Assembly (NCBI GenBank): GCA_002779065.1
Contig: PEXL01000057.1
Coordinates: forward strand, 1,006-25,925
Direction of reading: 5' to 3'
DNA length: 24,920 nt
Source of the DNA: Candidatus Diapherotrites archaeon CG08_land_8_20_14_0_20_34_12
GTDB lineage: Archaea > Iainarchaeota > Iainarchaeia > Iainarchaeales > 0-14-0-20-34-12
Both the position numbers and the translations under genes were made by a program. The notes beneath the pieces are model-generated. The model was given only the letters and a program-made list of their open reading frames with translations, did not search any database and was not told the DNA's origin. Below are positions 7,020 through 14,112 of the stretch, in pieces; position 1 is the first letter of the stretch, and every line of letters starts with the position of its first letter.

Positions 7020-7250
7020 TTATTCTGGTGGTAATGGCGGGCCATTGTTTGAAGATTTTGCTGCTTGTGTATTTCCTGCATCTGGCGGCAATGGTGGCAT
7101 ACTAGCTGTATCTCCTCCATTATTTGCAGATGTGGCATCTGTAACTGTGTTTCCTTCCGGTGGCAAAGGTGGTTGTTCATCCTGTTTTGCAATACAACCT
7201 GTCAATACCAGCAACAATGCCATTACTATGAAGATTTTCAATATTTGCAT
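7020..7250 (-). CDS. Small lipoprotein with three Pro-rich motifs
   Basis: A 76-residue secreted protein. Residues 1-18 are a signal peptide and LVLTGC is a lipobox with lipidated Cys19. The mature part is a low-complexity linker carrying PPLPPE (27-32), PPLPPD (52-57) and PPLPPE (71-76), spaced about 20-25 residues by Asn/Gly/Thr/Ala. Repeated Pro-rich motifs on a lipid-anchored tether suggest a docking platform for a polyproline-binding partner; that is inference. ATG 7250 is chosen because AGGTGT lies just before it. It is only 10 bases downstream of the secreted gene at 7261-8052 and is probably co-transcribed. Confidence 0.75.
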   Translation of the reverse strand: MQILKIFIVMALLLVLTGCIAKQDEQPPLPPEGNTVTDATSANNGGDTASMPPLPPDAGNTQAAKSSNNGPPLPPE

Positions 7251-7260
7251 TTTTACACCT

Positions 7261-8052
7261 TTACTCCGGGAATGCTGGTGGTTCTGCTGTTTCACTTATA
7301 TTCCCTAAGCTACAGTTAAGAGCTCCTGATTCAAGATCCGGGGTTATTCCTTTTAGTTTTACCAAATAACCTACTCCAGGCTCTATTGTTTTAGCCAATT
7401 CCCATTTATTTAATTCATTATTATAGCTATGTGGTCCGGACATTGTTATGCAATTGCCCTGAACCTGTTCCCAAGTCATAGATTCATATGCGCTTGGTAA
7501 TGGAATCCAGCTTCCTTCTGAAGTTGTTGTAATGGTTGATGAGGTGTCATAATTCACTTTTTTCAATCCTTTTGCTTTAACTGAGCATGCTGAATCTGCT
7601 TTTATCCACACACTAAATCCAAATGGTTTGCCCCCATTTTTCAAGAGCCAGCCATAAGTTTCTAATGAAACATATTTTTTCTCCAACCAATTCCATAACC
7701 ACATTGGTTTTTGTGCGCAATCTGTTTCAAATATTTTAGCAAAGTCATCCTCTGGTGAAATAGGCAATGACACAAGATTCCAGCCTTTCTTCAAATCTAC
7801 TTGAAAAGCATAGTATGGCTTGTCAGAACATTCTTTTTTTATCTGCCCTATGAAATTCTCTGGTGCTGTGCAGTTTATAGGATCCTTAGCAAGACATTCC
7901 TCTGTAGTTGTACAATTATAAACATCTTTGCAAGTCATTTGCACTCGCATGTTTTCGCAAACATTTGCTTTTTTATCTATTGCTAATGGTCCGGTTGCAG
8001 CCGAGACGCCAATAAACAATAGCATAATCAGCAAAATGGTTAATTTATTCAT
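7261..8052 (-). CDS. Secreted Cys-rich protein with WNLVSLP-type repeats
   Basis: A 263-residue exported protein of unknown function. Residues 1-19 form a signal peptide (LTILLIMLLFIGVSAA). A Cys-rich section follows (residues 32-75, six cysteines). Then comes KKGWNLVSLPISP (88-100), a motif common in secreted archaeal and bacterial surface proteins. A second, related unit begins near EGSWIPLPSAYESMTW (179-194), and each unit ends in a similar stretch (PFGFSVWIKADSAC and GVGYLVKLKGI). These look like two copies of one beta domain. ATG 8052 is preceded by GGTGAT at ideal spacing. It forms an operon with the lipoprotein. A pair of 22-bp direct repeats lies just upstream of its TATA-like ATTAAATA. 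Confidence 0.75.
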   Translation of the reverse strand: MNKLTILLIMLLFIGVSAATGPLAIDKKANVCENMRVQMTCKDVYNCTTTEECLAKDPINCTAPENFIGQIKKECSDKPYYAFQVDLKKGWNLVSLPISPEDDFAKIFETDCAQKPMWLWNWLEKKYVSLETYGWLLKNGGKPFGFSVWIKADSACSVKAKGLKKVNYDTSSTITTTSEGSWIPLPSAYESMTWEQVQGNCITMSGPHSYNNELNKWELAKTIEPGVGYLVKLKGITPDLESGALNCSLGNISETAEPPAFPE

Positions 8053-8091
8053 TAATATCACCAAATAATACTATGTTAAAGAAGTATTTAA

Positions 8092-8138
8092 TGATTAGGT
8101 ATTAGTTAGAACCTACTGATTAGGTATTAGTTAGAACC
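8092..8138. repeat. Two tandem 22-bp identical direct repeats, 25-bp period
   Basis: The same 22 bases, starting TGATTAGGTATTAG and ending TTAGAACC, occur at 8092-8113 and 8117-8138. A degenerate third start (CTGACAATC) follows. The first copy overlaps or abuts the TATA-like region (8084-8094) of the minus-strand secreted-protein gene. The two copies are spaced about 2.5 helical turns. They look like binding sites for a regulator of that operon. Two copies are too few for a CRISPR array. Confidence 0.6.
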
Positions 8139-8230
8139 AACTGACAATCAGCTGATGAATATCAATTTCTAAGGTCAACAGTGCCAGTTAATCCCTTTAT
8201 ATATTTCTTACTTTAAGGTTTATTTATATC

Positions 8231-8248
8231 TTTCGATAAATATCGAAA
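8231..8248. promoter_or_regulatory. Inverted-repeat operator of the AbiE-like pair
   Basis: TTTCGATA-AA-TATCGAAA has perfect 8-bp arms. It ends two bases before the TATA-like TTTAAATA (8251-8258), itself 23-30 bases before ATG 8281. A repressor bound here would block basal factor binding. The HTH protein encoded next is the obvious candidate. Confidence 0.65.
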
Positions 8249-8280
8249 CCTTTAAATATACTTTACCATAAATATTGTTT

Positions 8281-8871
8281 ATGAATAAGGTAGAATTAGT
8301 ATATCGGGAACTTTTATTTCAGGCATTGGAAAAGAATAATTTTTTGCTGACCCAGAAAGAATTGAGCAACCTGCTTAGCATGTCTTTATCCACAGTAAAC
8401 CTTTCCTTGAAACCATTGAGGAGAATGAATGCGATTAAAGTTAACCCGATGAATCTCAAAACCATTAACCCAAGAAAGGTTTTGCTGTATTGGGCAAGTG
8501 TGAGAAATTTGAATAAAGATATAGCATATCAGACAAGGGTTGATGTTTCTATTTCTGAGATTGAGAAAAACATTCCGGCAAATTGCATATTTGGCGCATA
8601 TTCTGCATACAAATTTCGTTTCAAAGAAGTGCCTGCAGATTATTCTGAAGTGTATGTTTATGCAGATTCCTTAGATGAAATAAAAAAAAGGTTTCCAAGT
8701 AAAAGCGGGCAGCCAAATCTTTTTGTGATTTTAAAGGACGTGAATATGGGGAGATACGGCAAAATAACTTCTCTGGCCCAGACATTTGTTGATATTTGGA
8801 ATCTTGGGGAATGGTATTCTTCTGACTTTATTAAAGCATTGGAGATGAGGATAAATGGAATTCTGGAATGA
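8281..8871 (+). CDS. Winged-helix protein, AbiEi-like antitoxin/regulator candidate
   Basis: A 196-residue protein. Residues about 20-55 form a helix-turn-helix (FLLTQKELSNLLSMSLSTVN, then LSLKPLRRMNAI) with a wing. The remainder (about 60-196) is an alpha/beta domain containing ASVRNLNKDIAYQTRVDVS and NCIFGAYSAYKFRF, resembling the C-terminal part of AbiEi-type antitoxins (about 200 residues). It overlaps the nucleotidyltransferase gene by 17 bases. The start is ATG 8281, leaderless by TATA spacing; a TTG at 8275 is in frame but unlikely. The HTH, the upstream inverted repeat and the nucleotidyltransferase partner together suggest a type IV-like toxin-antitoxin pair. The assignment to AbiEi is structural pattern, not high identity. 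Confidence 0.65.
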   Translation: MNKVELVYRELLFQALEKNNFLLTQKELSNLLSMSLSTVNLSLKPLRRMNAIKVNPMNLKTINPRKVLLYWASVRNLNKDIAYQTRVDVSISEIEKNIPANCIFGAYSAYKFRFKEVPADYSEVYVYADSLDEIKKRFPSKSGQPNLFVILKDVNMGRYGKITSLAQTFVDIWNLGEWYSSDFIKALEMRINGILE

Positions 8872-9469
8872 TATTGTAACTGAAAGAAGCTGGCAAGTTC
8901 TGCAGGATTTTAGAAGAAAATTTAATTTTGTCCTTATTGGCGGCTGGGCTGCATACCTTTATGCTAAAACAAATAAATCCAAGGATATTGATTTAATAGT
9001 TGATTTTAATGAGCTTGAAAAGATAAGGAATAATTATGCCCTTAAGAAGAATGTTAAACTTAACAAGTACGAAATAATAATTGATGAAATTGATATAGAT
9101 ATTTATGTTCCTTATTATTCCAAATTCATAATTCCTGCAGAGGATCTAATCAAACAAGTTAATCATGTGCAGGGTTTCAAGGTTCTGAAACCAGAATATC
9201 TTATCCTATTGAAACAGCAGGCAGAGCAGGACAGGGCACATTCAAGCAAGGGGTTGAAAGACAGGATTGATATTATTTCCATCCTTCTTAATTATTCTTT
9301 TGATTTTAAAGAGTATGTAGGCATACTGAAAAAATATGCGATTATGGATTACAAGAGGCATCTTTTTGATATTATAAATTTATTTAAGGATTTTAGTTAT
9401 TTCAACCTTAATCCTAGGCAATACAAGCTTAAGAAGTTGCAATTGCTTGAGTTGCTAAAAAAAGCATAA
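8855..9469 (+). CDS. Nucleotidyltransferase, AbiEii-like toxin candidate
   Basis: A 204-residue nucleotidyltransferase-fold protein. FVLIGGWAAYLYAKTNKSKDIDLIV (about 25-49) carries the GG signature and the metal-binding D44-x-D46. A third acid is likely D80 or D82 in DEIDIDIYVPYYS. The C-terminal half is helical, with KPEYLILLKQQAEQDRAHSSKG and a DRIDIISIL segment. In AbiE systems such an enzyme transfers nucleotides (to tRNA in studied cases) and the partner regulator represses the operon. GAGGAT just before the ATG supports the start. It is translationally coupled by overlap with the upstream gene. The substrate is unknown. Confidence 0.78.
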   Translation: MEFWNDIVTERSWQVLQDFRRKFNFVLIGGWAAYLYAKTNKSKDIDLIVDFNELEKIRNNYALKKNVKLNKYEIIIDEIDIDIYVPYYSKFIIPAEDLIKQVNHVQGFKVLKPEYLILLKQQAEQDRAHSSKGLKDRIDIISILLNYSFDFKEYVGILKKYAIMDYKRHLFDIINLFKDFSYFNLNPRQYKLKKLQLLELLKKA

Positions 9470-9534
9470 GAAACCTATAAATACCCTACATTATATTAAT
9501 ACTTAATATCCAAATAATCGTAAAGGGTGAGTAT

Positions 9535-10155
9535 TTGCAGGTTTGGGAGAAGATTGGGTTAGCTATTATTTTGCTTATTATATTGTCAGGCTGCACCCAG
9601 CAGGCAAACTCCAATAACAGCACAAACAATGCTGCAAACTTAAATCAGTGCAATACTAAGGTTTCAGATTTAACAAATATTTTTACAGAGAAAGGGATTG
9701 ATATTTATGCAGTTGATGCCTATCTAAGTGACAAGGTAAAAAAGATTTCAGATACTGATTTAACCGCTATAACTGACCAATTATCTGCACTAAAATTGAA
9801 ATGCGCTTCTGATGATAAGATTTCTTCAATTGCAGAAATTTATTCCCTGCTTGCAGATGAATTAAAAGTAAGAAAAAAGCTTATTGTAAAATCTGCAGAA
9901 ATGGATGCTGCTATTGAAAAAGATCCTTGTGATGTACTATCATTTAAGGATGATGTTCTTGCATTGCATGCTGAATTAAATTCAACTGTTTCTCTTAAAG
10001 AGAATAAAATTAAATATTTGATAGAGCAATATGCTGCTGATGCTGAAATCTCTTCGCTTAAATTGGACAATTTGGGCGGGTTGAAATATGCAATTAATAA
10101 AAATTTTAACAATTTAAATGCTTATTTTAATTCATTAGAAGAGGTGTGCAAATGA
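9535..10155 (+). CDS. Lipoprotein, first gene of an exported three-gene operon
   Basis: A 206-residue lipoprotein of unknown function. The signal peptide ends in LIILSGC with lipidated Cys20, followed by an Asn/Ser/Gln linker (QQANSNNSTNNAANLN). The mature domain is alpha-helical, with cysteines near 39, 90, 133 and 205 that could form disulfides. The only start is a TTG at 9535: an in-frame stop lies shortly upstream, and AAAGGGTGA precedes the TTG at good spacing. A TATA-like CTATAAATA (9476-9484) lies about 50 bases upstream. Its stop overlaps the next gene's ATG as ATGA, so the two are coupled. Confidence 0.72.
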   Translation: MQVWEKIGLAIILLIILSGCTQQANSNNSTNNAANLNQCNTKVSDLTNIFTEKGIDIYAVDAYLSDKVKKISDTDLTAITDQLSALKLKCASDDKISSIAEIYSLLADELKVRKKLIVKSAEMDAAIEKDPCDVLSFKDDVLALHAELNSTVSLKENKIKYLIEQYAADAEISSLKLDNLGGLKYAINKNFNNLNAYFNSLEEVCK

Positions 10156-11393
10156 ATCTCCGGTTTTTTTGTATTCTGATTGCTTTGGCATTTTTAATTC
10201 CAACAGCCTTTGCTGAGGATAAATGGTATATTCAAGTATATGATTCTGCTGGGGGTTCCTTTTGGGGAACAGTTGCCCAGGATGCAGGTGTAGGTGCAGG
10301 GACCGGTGCGATAGCTGGAGGAATAATTTCAATATGGACTGGCCCAGGTGTACTAGCTGTTGGAGGACTTGGGGCTGTAATTGGTGGAATTGAGGGAGGG
10401 GCAGAAGGAGCGATTCGGTGGGCTGTGAGTGATGTCTCAAGAAGTTGGATGCGAGAGTTGAAGCCACAAATGCTTGCTGAAGCGAAAGTTAGGTTTGTTG
10501 GTGCTGGCGGAATTGTTTCTGATATGGATGCGGGTGAAGACGAAACATTGGTTGCTAATTTAATAGGAAGGGTTGGAGATGAAAAACTGGTAATTCCTCT
10601 TTTTACAATAGAAACTAAAGATTTGGACTGGTGCAAAAGTAATGAGTATTACTTTAATATTTTCAACCCCGTTTTTGGCCAAAAAACATTTAAGGGCATT
10701 ACCAACTGTGTTGGTGGGGATATACAAAAATACACAATACGTGGCAAAACAGCAGCAGATACAGCCCAAGTTAAAAATAATTGGGGCACAGACAATGACC
10801 TTGATGATGAATTAATCAAGGATGTTGATTTTTACAATGGGTCTGTGATTATGGACTATACCCATGACACTATTTTAGAGAATGAGATACAAGTAGCTAG
10901 GCTGGAGATTAGCTCTGATTTTATTAATGAATCTATAAAACACACATTAGCAAAACTGGCAGTAAGAGCTACAGCTGATTCAGATACTGGCATTACAAAA
11001 GCAGAAACAGGCATGGTAAAGATTGACATTACTTCATATGTGCAAAAATTGCAGAGTCAATCTTCTGGCAAAGCAAAAGAAAGTGATGCTTATGGCGAGT
11101 TAGCTTCTGCAGTTGCTGGAATGTTGAATTCAGGAGGAGGGGCACCAGAAAACTTTACTGCATTTGTGAATTCAAGCATTAAGGTTTGTACTGAGCCATA
11201 TCCTAAAGGGGATGGAGTAGGTACTTGCAGTTATGAAATAGCACCAGAGGTTGGAAAAGGCAAGGTTTTTATTAAAGCTTATGGCCTTGAAAAAAGTAAA
11301 AAATATAGTTTAGTTATTGATATTGGCCCACCATACCCGAACTTCAAGCCAAAAAAGGCGCCATTTACAGTTACAAGTTTTGATGAGGAATGA
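10152..11393 (+). CDS. Exported protein with Gly-zipper hydrophobic segment
   Basis: A 413-residue exported protein I cannot assign. Residues 1-21 are a signal peptide (FFCILIALAFLIPTAFA). Residues about 45-87 are a long Gly/Ala hydrophobic region (GVGAGTGAIAGGII ... VGGLGAVIGGIEGGAEGAI), a Gly-zipper pattern seen in pore-forming, bacteriocin-like and membrane-inserting proteins. The remaining 320 residues look like soluble beta-rich domains, with paired cysteines late (CTEPYPKGDGVGTCSYEI). A GAGGTGT ribosome binding site precedes ATG 10152. It is the middle gene between a lipoprotein and a transglycosylase-like protein. A membrane-inserting role beside a cell-wall enzyme is suggestive of an attack or surface-assembly module, which is inference. 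Confidence 0.7.
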   Translation: MNLRFFCILIALAFLIPTAFAEDKWYIQVYDSAGGSFWGTVAQDAGVGAGTGAIAGGIISIWTGPGVLAVGGLGAVIGGIEGGAEGAIRWAVSDVSRSWMRELKPQMLAEAKVRFVGAGGIVSDMDAGEDETLVANLIGRVGDEKLVIPLFTIETKDLDWCKSNEYYFNIFNPVFGQKTFKGITNCVGGDIQKYTIRGKTAADTAQVKNNWGTDNDLDDELIKDVDFYNGSVIMDYTHDTILENEIQVARLEISSDFINESIKHTLAKLAVRATADSDTGITKAETGMVKIDITSYVQKLQSQSSGKAKESDAYGELASAVAGMLNSGGGAPENFTAFVNSSIKVCTEPYPKGDGVGTCSYEIAPEVGKGKVFIKAYGLEKSKKYSLVIDIGPPYPNFKPKKAPFTVTSFDEE

Positions 11394-11403
11394 GGCGATC
11401 TGA

Positions 11404-12975
11404 ATGAATAAATATGTTCTGACAATTTTGTTTTCAATAATAATACTATGTGGCATTTATGCAGTTGTTACTTTGGAAGCAAGTGACTTTGTTGAAGAAG
11501 GAGGAGGGACAACAGGTTTGGCATTAGGTGCTGAATGTCCAGATGATTCAGAATGTATTTCAGGAAAATGCAATAGTTATAACACTAGTGCTACTTGGGA
11601 TAGTGCTACCTCTAAATGGGTTTATTCAGGAATTACTAACGGCAAATGCATTGAAGGAAAAACAGGAGATATGTGTGTTGCAGATTATGACTGTGCGTCA
11701 AAAATATGTGTCTTACATTATTATACCAAACGTTCTGATAATGGCAAAACAATTTCAGAATATACACTGGGTGTTTGTGATGGTTCAAAATTAGATAATA
11801 GTACAGAATGTGCACTAAACGAGGATTGTATATCAAACATATGTATTAATGCTTGGTGGGATAAAGGAACTTTTAAGTTAGGTGTATGTGCAACCGAAAA
11901 GATAAAAGATGGTCAAAAATGTGAATATTATAACAATAATTGTGTTTCAGGAGAATGCACATCAAATTTTAAAGATGGTTCATCAATAGCAGGTGTTTGT
12001 AAAGCAGATGATGCTGGTGAAACAAAGAAAGAAGGAAAAGCTCTTTCAGGAAGTGATTCTGATGTTGGTTCAGGAGATTTAGGAATAGCGGCAGCAAAAG
12101 ATAATGAATATCAATTAATTGTTTGTACGACACATTCAGCAGCTAACCCAAAATGTTATAATTTTACTACTGATGTGAAAGATAGATTGGAAAAAGGAAA
12201 AGTAGGGTCAAGGTCTTATGCAAAAGGAATTGTTGCAAAAACATTGAATAGCCGTTCCTATAAGCAGCAAATCCTTGATGCTATTGAAACAAATAAAGGA
12301 AATCTGCAAAAAGCACTTACTACTATAGGTTCAGGAAATAAAGCCGAGGATTTAATTAAAGCATTAATGATGCAGGAATCTGGTTTCAATAATGTTAAAG
12401 CAAAGACCAAAGGGGAATGTTCATGTGGAATAATGCAGATTAATATTGTTGCGCACAAGCTTGATGCGACAAACAGCTGCCCATCAAAAGGCGGCGAAGA
12501 AGCAACCAAATGTAGTGGCTGGTCTTCTTGGAACGACATTTCAGCCAACACAAAGAAAGGCACAGAGCTTATTACTAGCTATATTAATATTGTATCAACT
12601 AAAAAAGGCTGTTCACAATTAAAGGTCTCACCAATAGCAGGCTTCAGCAATGTCGAAGGTATTACCCTTGGCGAGATTTTGGGGGTAATGGCATACAATT
12701 CTGGCCCAGGTGCAATAAAAAGCTGTGAGCTTAATGGAGCTACAAATACAATTACAGTTACAACAAGTACAGACAAGCCATATTATGCCTCAAGCGTTAT
12801 TGCTTATAAATTAAATTCAGCAGGTAAAGCGCCAGAAGCAAATGGAGCAACACAAGTACCTGATATCCTTACAAAAGTCTCAAGCGCTTGCCTAGGTTGC
12901 GGTTCGGTTCTGCAATGCCTTGCTTGTGTTGATGAAAAGGCATACGACCAGATATTCAAATTGCCTGTAAAATGA
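11404..12975 (+). CDS. Secreted Cys-repeat protein with lytic-transglycosylase-like (SLT) domain
   Basis: A 523-residue exported protein. Residues 1-27 are a signal peptide or anchor. Residues 45-200 hold four Cys repeats of the form C-x5/6-C-x3/4-C ... G[KV]C, beginning at C45, C91, C136 and C173. Residues 315-440 match the lysozyme-like SLT fold: IKALMMQESGF with catalytic-type E325, CGIMQIN (341-347), and MAYNSGPGAI (429-438), the usual AYN-GxG segment. The C-terminus carries more cysteines (SACLGCGSVLQCLACVDE). SLT enzymes cut peptidoglycan between MurNAc and GlcNAc. Archaea lack murein, so the target would be other cells or another polymer. GAGGCGAT precedes the start, and a hairpin terminator follows. 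Confidence 0.85.
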   Translation: MNKYVLTILFSIIILCGIYAVVTLEASDFVEEGGGTTGLALGAECPDDSECISGKCNSYNTSATWDSATSKWVYSGITNGKCIEGKTGDMCVADYDCASKICVLHYYTKRSDNGKTISEYTLGVCDGSKLDNSTECALNEDCISNICINAWWDKGTFKLGVCATEKIKDGQKCEYYNNNCVSGECTSNFKDGSSIAGVCKADDAGETKKEGKALSGSDSDVGSGDLGIAAAKDNEYQLIVCTTHSAANPKCYNFTTDVKDRLEKGKVGSRSYAKGIVAKTLNSRSYKQQILDAIETNKGNLQKALTTIGSGNKAEDLIKALMMQESGFNNVKAKTKGECSCGIMQINIVAHKLDATNSCPSKGGEEATKCSGWSSWNDISANTKKGTELITSYINIVSTKKGCSQLKVSPIAGFSNVEGITLGEILGVMAYNSGPGAIKSCELNGATNTITVTTSTDKPYYASSVIAYKLNSAGKAPEANGATQVPDILTKVSSACLGCGSVLQCLACVDEKAYDQIFKLPVK

Positions 12976-12987
12976 TTTTTTAATAAA

Positions 12988-13005
12988 AAGAGGCTGATGC
13001 CTCTT
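12988..13005 (+). terminator. Hairpin between convergent operons
   Basis: AAGAGGC (12988-12994), loop TGAT, GCCTCTT (12999-13005), followed by a T-rich stretch. It lies 13 bases after the transglycosylase-like gene and 8 bases beyond the end of the HEPN gene on the other strand, so it may serve both. Confidence 0.65.
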
Positions 13006-13012
13006 CTATTTT

Positions 13013-13438
13013 TTATTTTATTATCAGTTTAATCTTTTTCAAATATTCATCGGTTTCTTTAAGGATATATTCTGCTTCTTCTTTAGTTTCCCTTTTTGTT
13101 AAGCCATACAAAACTTCATGTCTTTCTTCTCTTGCATTATTAAGTATCGGGATAAATTTTTTCTCAATAAGTCCTTTATCAACATAAAATCTCCTTACAA
13201 ATTCAATGAGACACACATGGCTTTTTTCAGTATAACCTTCTTTAAATAATAAAGCCCTGGAAGCATGGAACATAGCAGCATATGCTAACACAATAACCGC
13301 AGAATATAACTCAGCATCTTTTGCAATTTCAGCATCAATTATCCTTTCTTCTGCAATTTCCAGAGAAAGCTTTGATTTCTCAATATCTGGCTTTTCTTTC
13401 CTTAGCAATCTCTTTTCCAAACAATCTTCAAATATCAT
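13013..13438 (-). CDS. HEPN-domain protein (partner of MNT nucleotidyltransferase)
   Basis: A 141-residue all-helical HEPN protein. SLEIAEERIIDAEIAKDAELYSAVIVLAYAAMFHASRALLF (about 25-65) is the typical first half, and PILNNAREERHEVLYGL (97-113) contains the conserved Arg/His region (R103, R106, H107). HEPN proteins paired with MNT enzymes can be RNase toxins neutralised by nucleotidylation from their partner. Here the Arg-to-His spacing is shorter than the classical RX4-6H RNase motif, so nuclease activity is not certain. Its ATG overlaps the stop of the upstream MNT gene (ATGA), so the pair is coupled. Confidence 0.85.
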   Translation of the reverse strand: MIFEDCLEKRLLRKEKPDIEKSKLSLEIAEERIIDAEIAKDAELYSAVIVLAYAAMFHASRALLFKEGYTEKSHVCLIEFVRRFYVDKGLIEKKFIPILNNAREERHEVLYGLTKRETKEEAEYILKETDEYLKKIKLIIK

Positions 13439-13983
13439 AAAATCACTGGTTTTTCACCAAATAACGCAATGCCATCCAGTATTACATTTTCATAAAATGG
13501 TTTGTCTTCCTTTGCTTTCTTTTGCCATTCCACAAAAGAATAAACAATTAGATTTATTCTTTTTCCAATCTTTTCTTCATATGTGCTTAGGTCAATTTTT
13601 TTTGGATTTTTAGTTATTGCTAAAAGATCTATGTCGCTATTTTCATCATCTTCACCCTTGCTTGTGCTTCCAAACAAAAGTATTGATTTAGCTTCAAGTT
13701 TATTTTTAATCTCTTCAATAATTTGGCTTTGGTCTATGCTATTTATTGAGTAACATATTTTTATTTGCTTGACTAAGGGAGAATTAAGATTTGCTTTAAA
13801 CATTGTTAGGTTAGCTTTTTTCCCCCTAATGATAAGATTTGCCTTAACCAAATGGTCTAATATTTTTTTTGCATTACTGGGCACAGTTGAACATTTCTTT
13901 GCAATCTCCCTTAAATAGAATTCAGTGTAGGGGTGATCTGCTAAGAATAACAATATTTTTGTTTTAGCATTTTTCTCAAACAT
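13435..13983 (-). CDS. Winged-helix plus MNT nucleotidyltransferase
   Basis: A 182-residue two-domain protein. Residues 5-60 are a winged helix (TKILLFLADHPYTEFYLREIAKK ... AKKILDHLVKANLI). Residues 95-155 are a minimal nucleotidyltransferase with GSTSKGEDDENSDIDLL (105-121), giving the GS signature and metal ligands D117 and D119. The third acid position reads N in KRINLIVYS, which may weaken catalysis. In MNT/HEPN pairs this protein is the antitoxin. Having its own DNA-binding domain explains the repeated palindromes at its promoter. ATG 13983 is preferred over GTG 13992 because the GTGAT there serves as the ribosome binding site. Confidence 0.87.
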   Translation of the reverse strand: MFEKNAKTKILLFLADHPYTEFYLREIAKKCSTVPSNAKKILDHLVKANLIIRGKKANLTMFKANLNSPLVKQIKICYSINSIDQSQIIEEIKNKLEAKSILLFGSTSKGEDDENSDIDLLAITKNPKKIDLSTYEEKIGKRINLIVYSFVEWQKKAKEDKPFYENVILDGIALFGEKPVIL

Positions 13984-13992
13984 TAGAATCAC

Positions 13993-14027
13993 AGAACAAT
14001 CGTTCTAATATATAGAACAATCGTTCT
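13993..14027. promoter_or_regulatory. Tandem palindromic operators of the MNT/HEPN pair
   Basis: AGAACAATCGTTCT occurs twice, at 13993-14006 and 14014-14027, 21 bases apart (two helical turns). Each has 5-bp inverted arms (AGAAC/GTTCT). They lie between the TATA-like TTTAAATA (minus strand, about 14027-14035) and ATG 13983, over the expected transcription start. The spacing fits two dimers of the winged-helix MNT protein on one DNA face. Confidence 0.75.
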
Positions 14028-14053
14028 ATTTAAATCCCTTTTGTTTTCTTTAA

Positions 14054-14085
14054 GAAGCCACGGCCTTTAGGTTGTGGCAGTTCAC
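14054..14085 (+). mobile_element. Relic IS200/IS605-type end (TnpB-linked terminal hairpin)
   Basis: GAAGCCACGGCC-TTTA-GGTTGTGGC followed by AGTTCAC reads as the subterminal hairpin of an IS200/IS605-family element. GCCACGGCC (14057-14065) pairs with GGTTGTGGC (14070-14078) when G-U pairs are allowed in plus-strand RNA. The same kind of end, with TTTA in the loop and a short TTCAC-type terminal sequence, forms the 3' part of the guide RNA scaffold used by TnpB in such elements. No tnpA or tnpB gene is near, so this is a solo end. It lies in a 129-base gap between the MNT operon promoter and the Fic gene. Recognition is from memory of the motif. Confidence 0.55.
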
Positions 14086-14112
14086 TTTATCCATTGACAA
14101 TTAAAAAATGAA

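Noticed and set aside
8092..8138. Possible CRISPR start
   Set aside because: Only two full repeat copies with a 3-base spacer; no array and no cas genes nearby.
10135..10636. Open frames on the minus strand opposite the Gly-zipper gene
   Set aside because: They mirror a Gly/Ala-rich coding region with a signal peptide and good ribosome binding site on the plus strand; the antisense translations are Pro/Ser/His-rich without any domain.
14054..14085. Hairpin as terminator of the MNT/HEPN operon
   Set aside because: It lies upstream of that operon's promoter, on the wrong side, and ends in TTCAC rather than a T tract.
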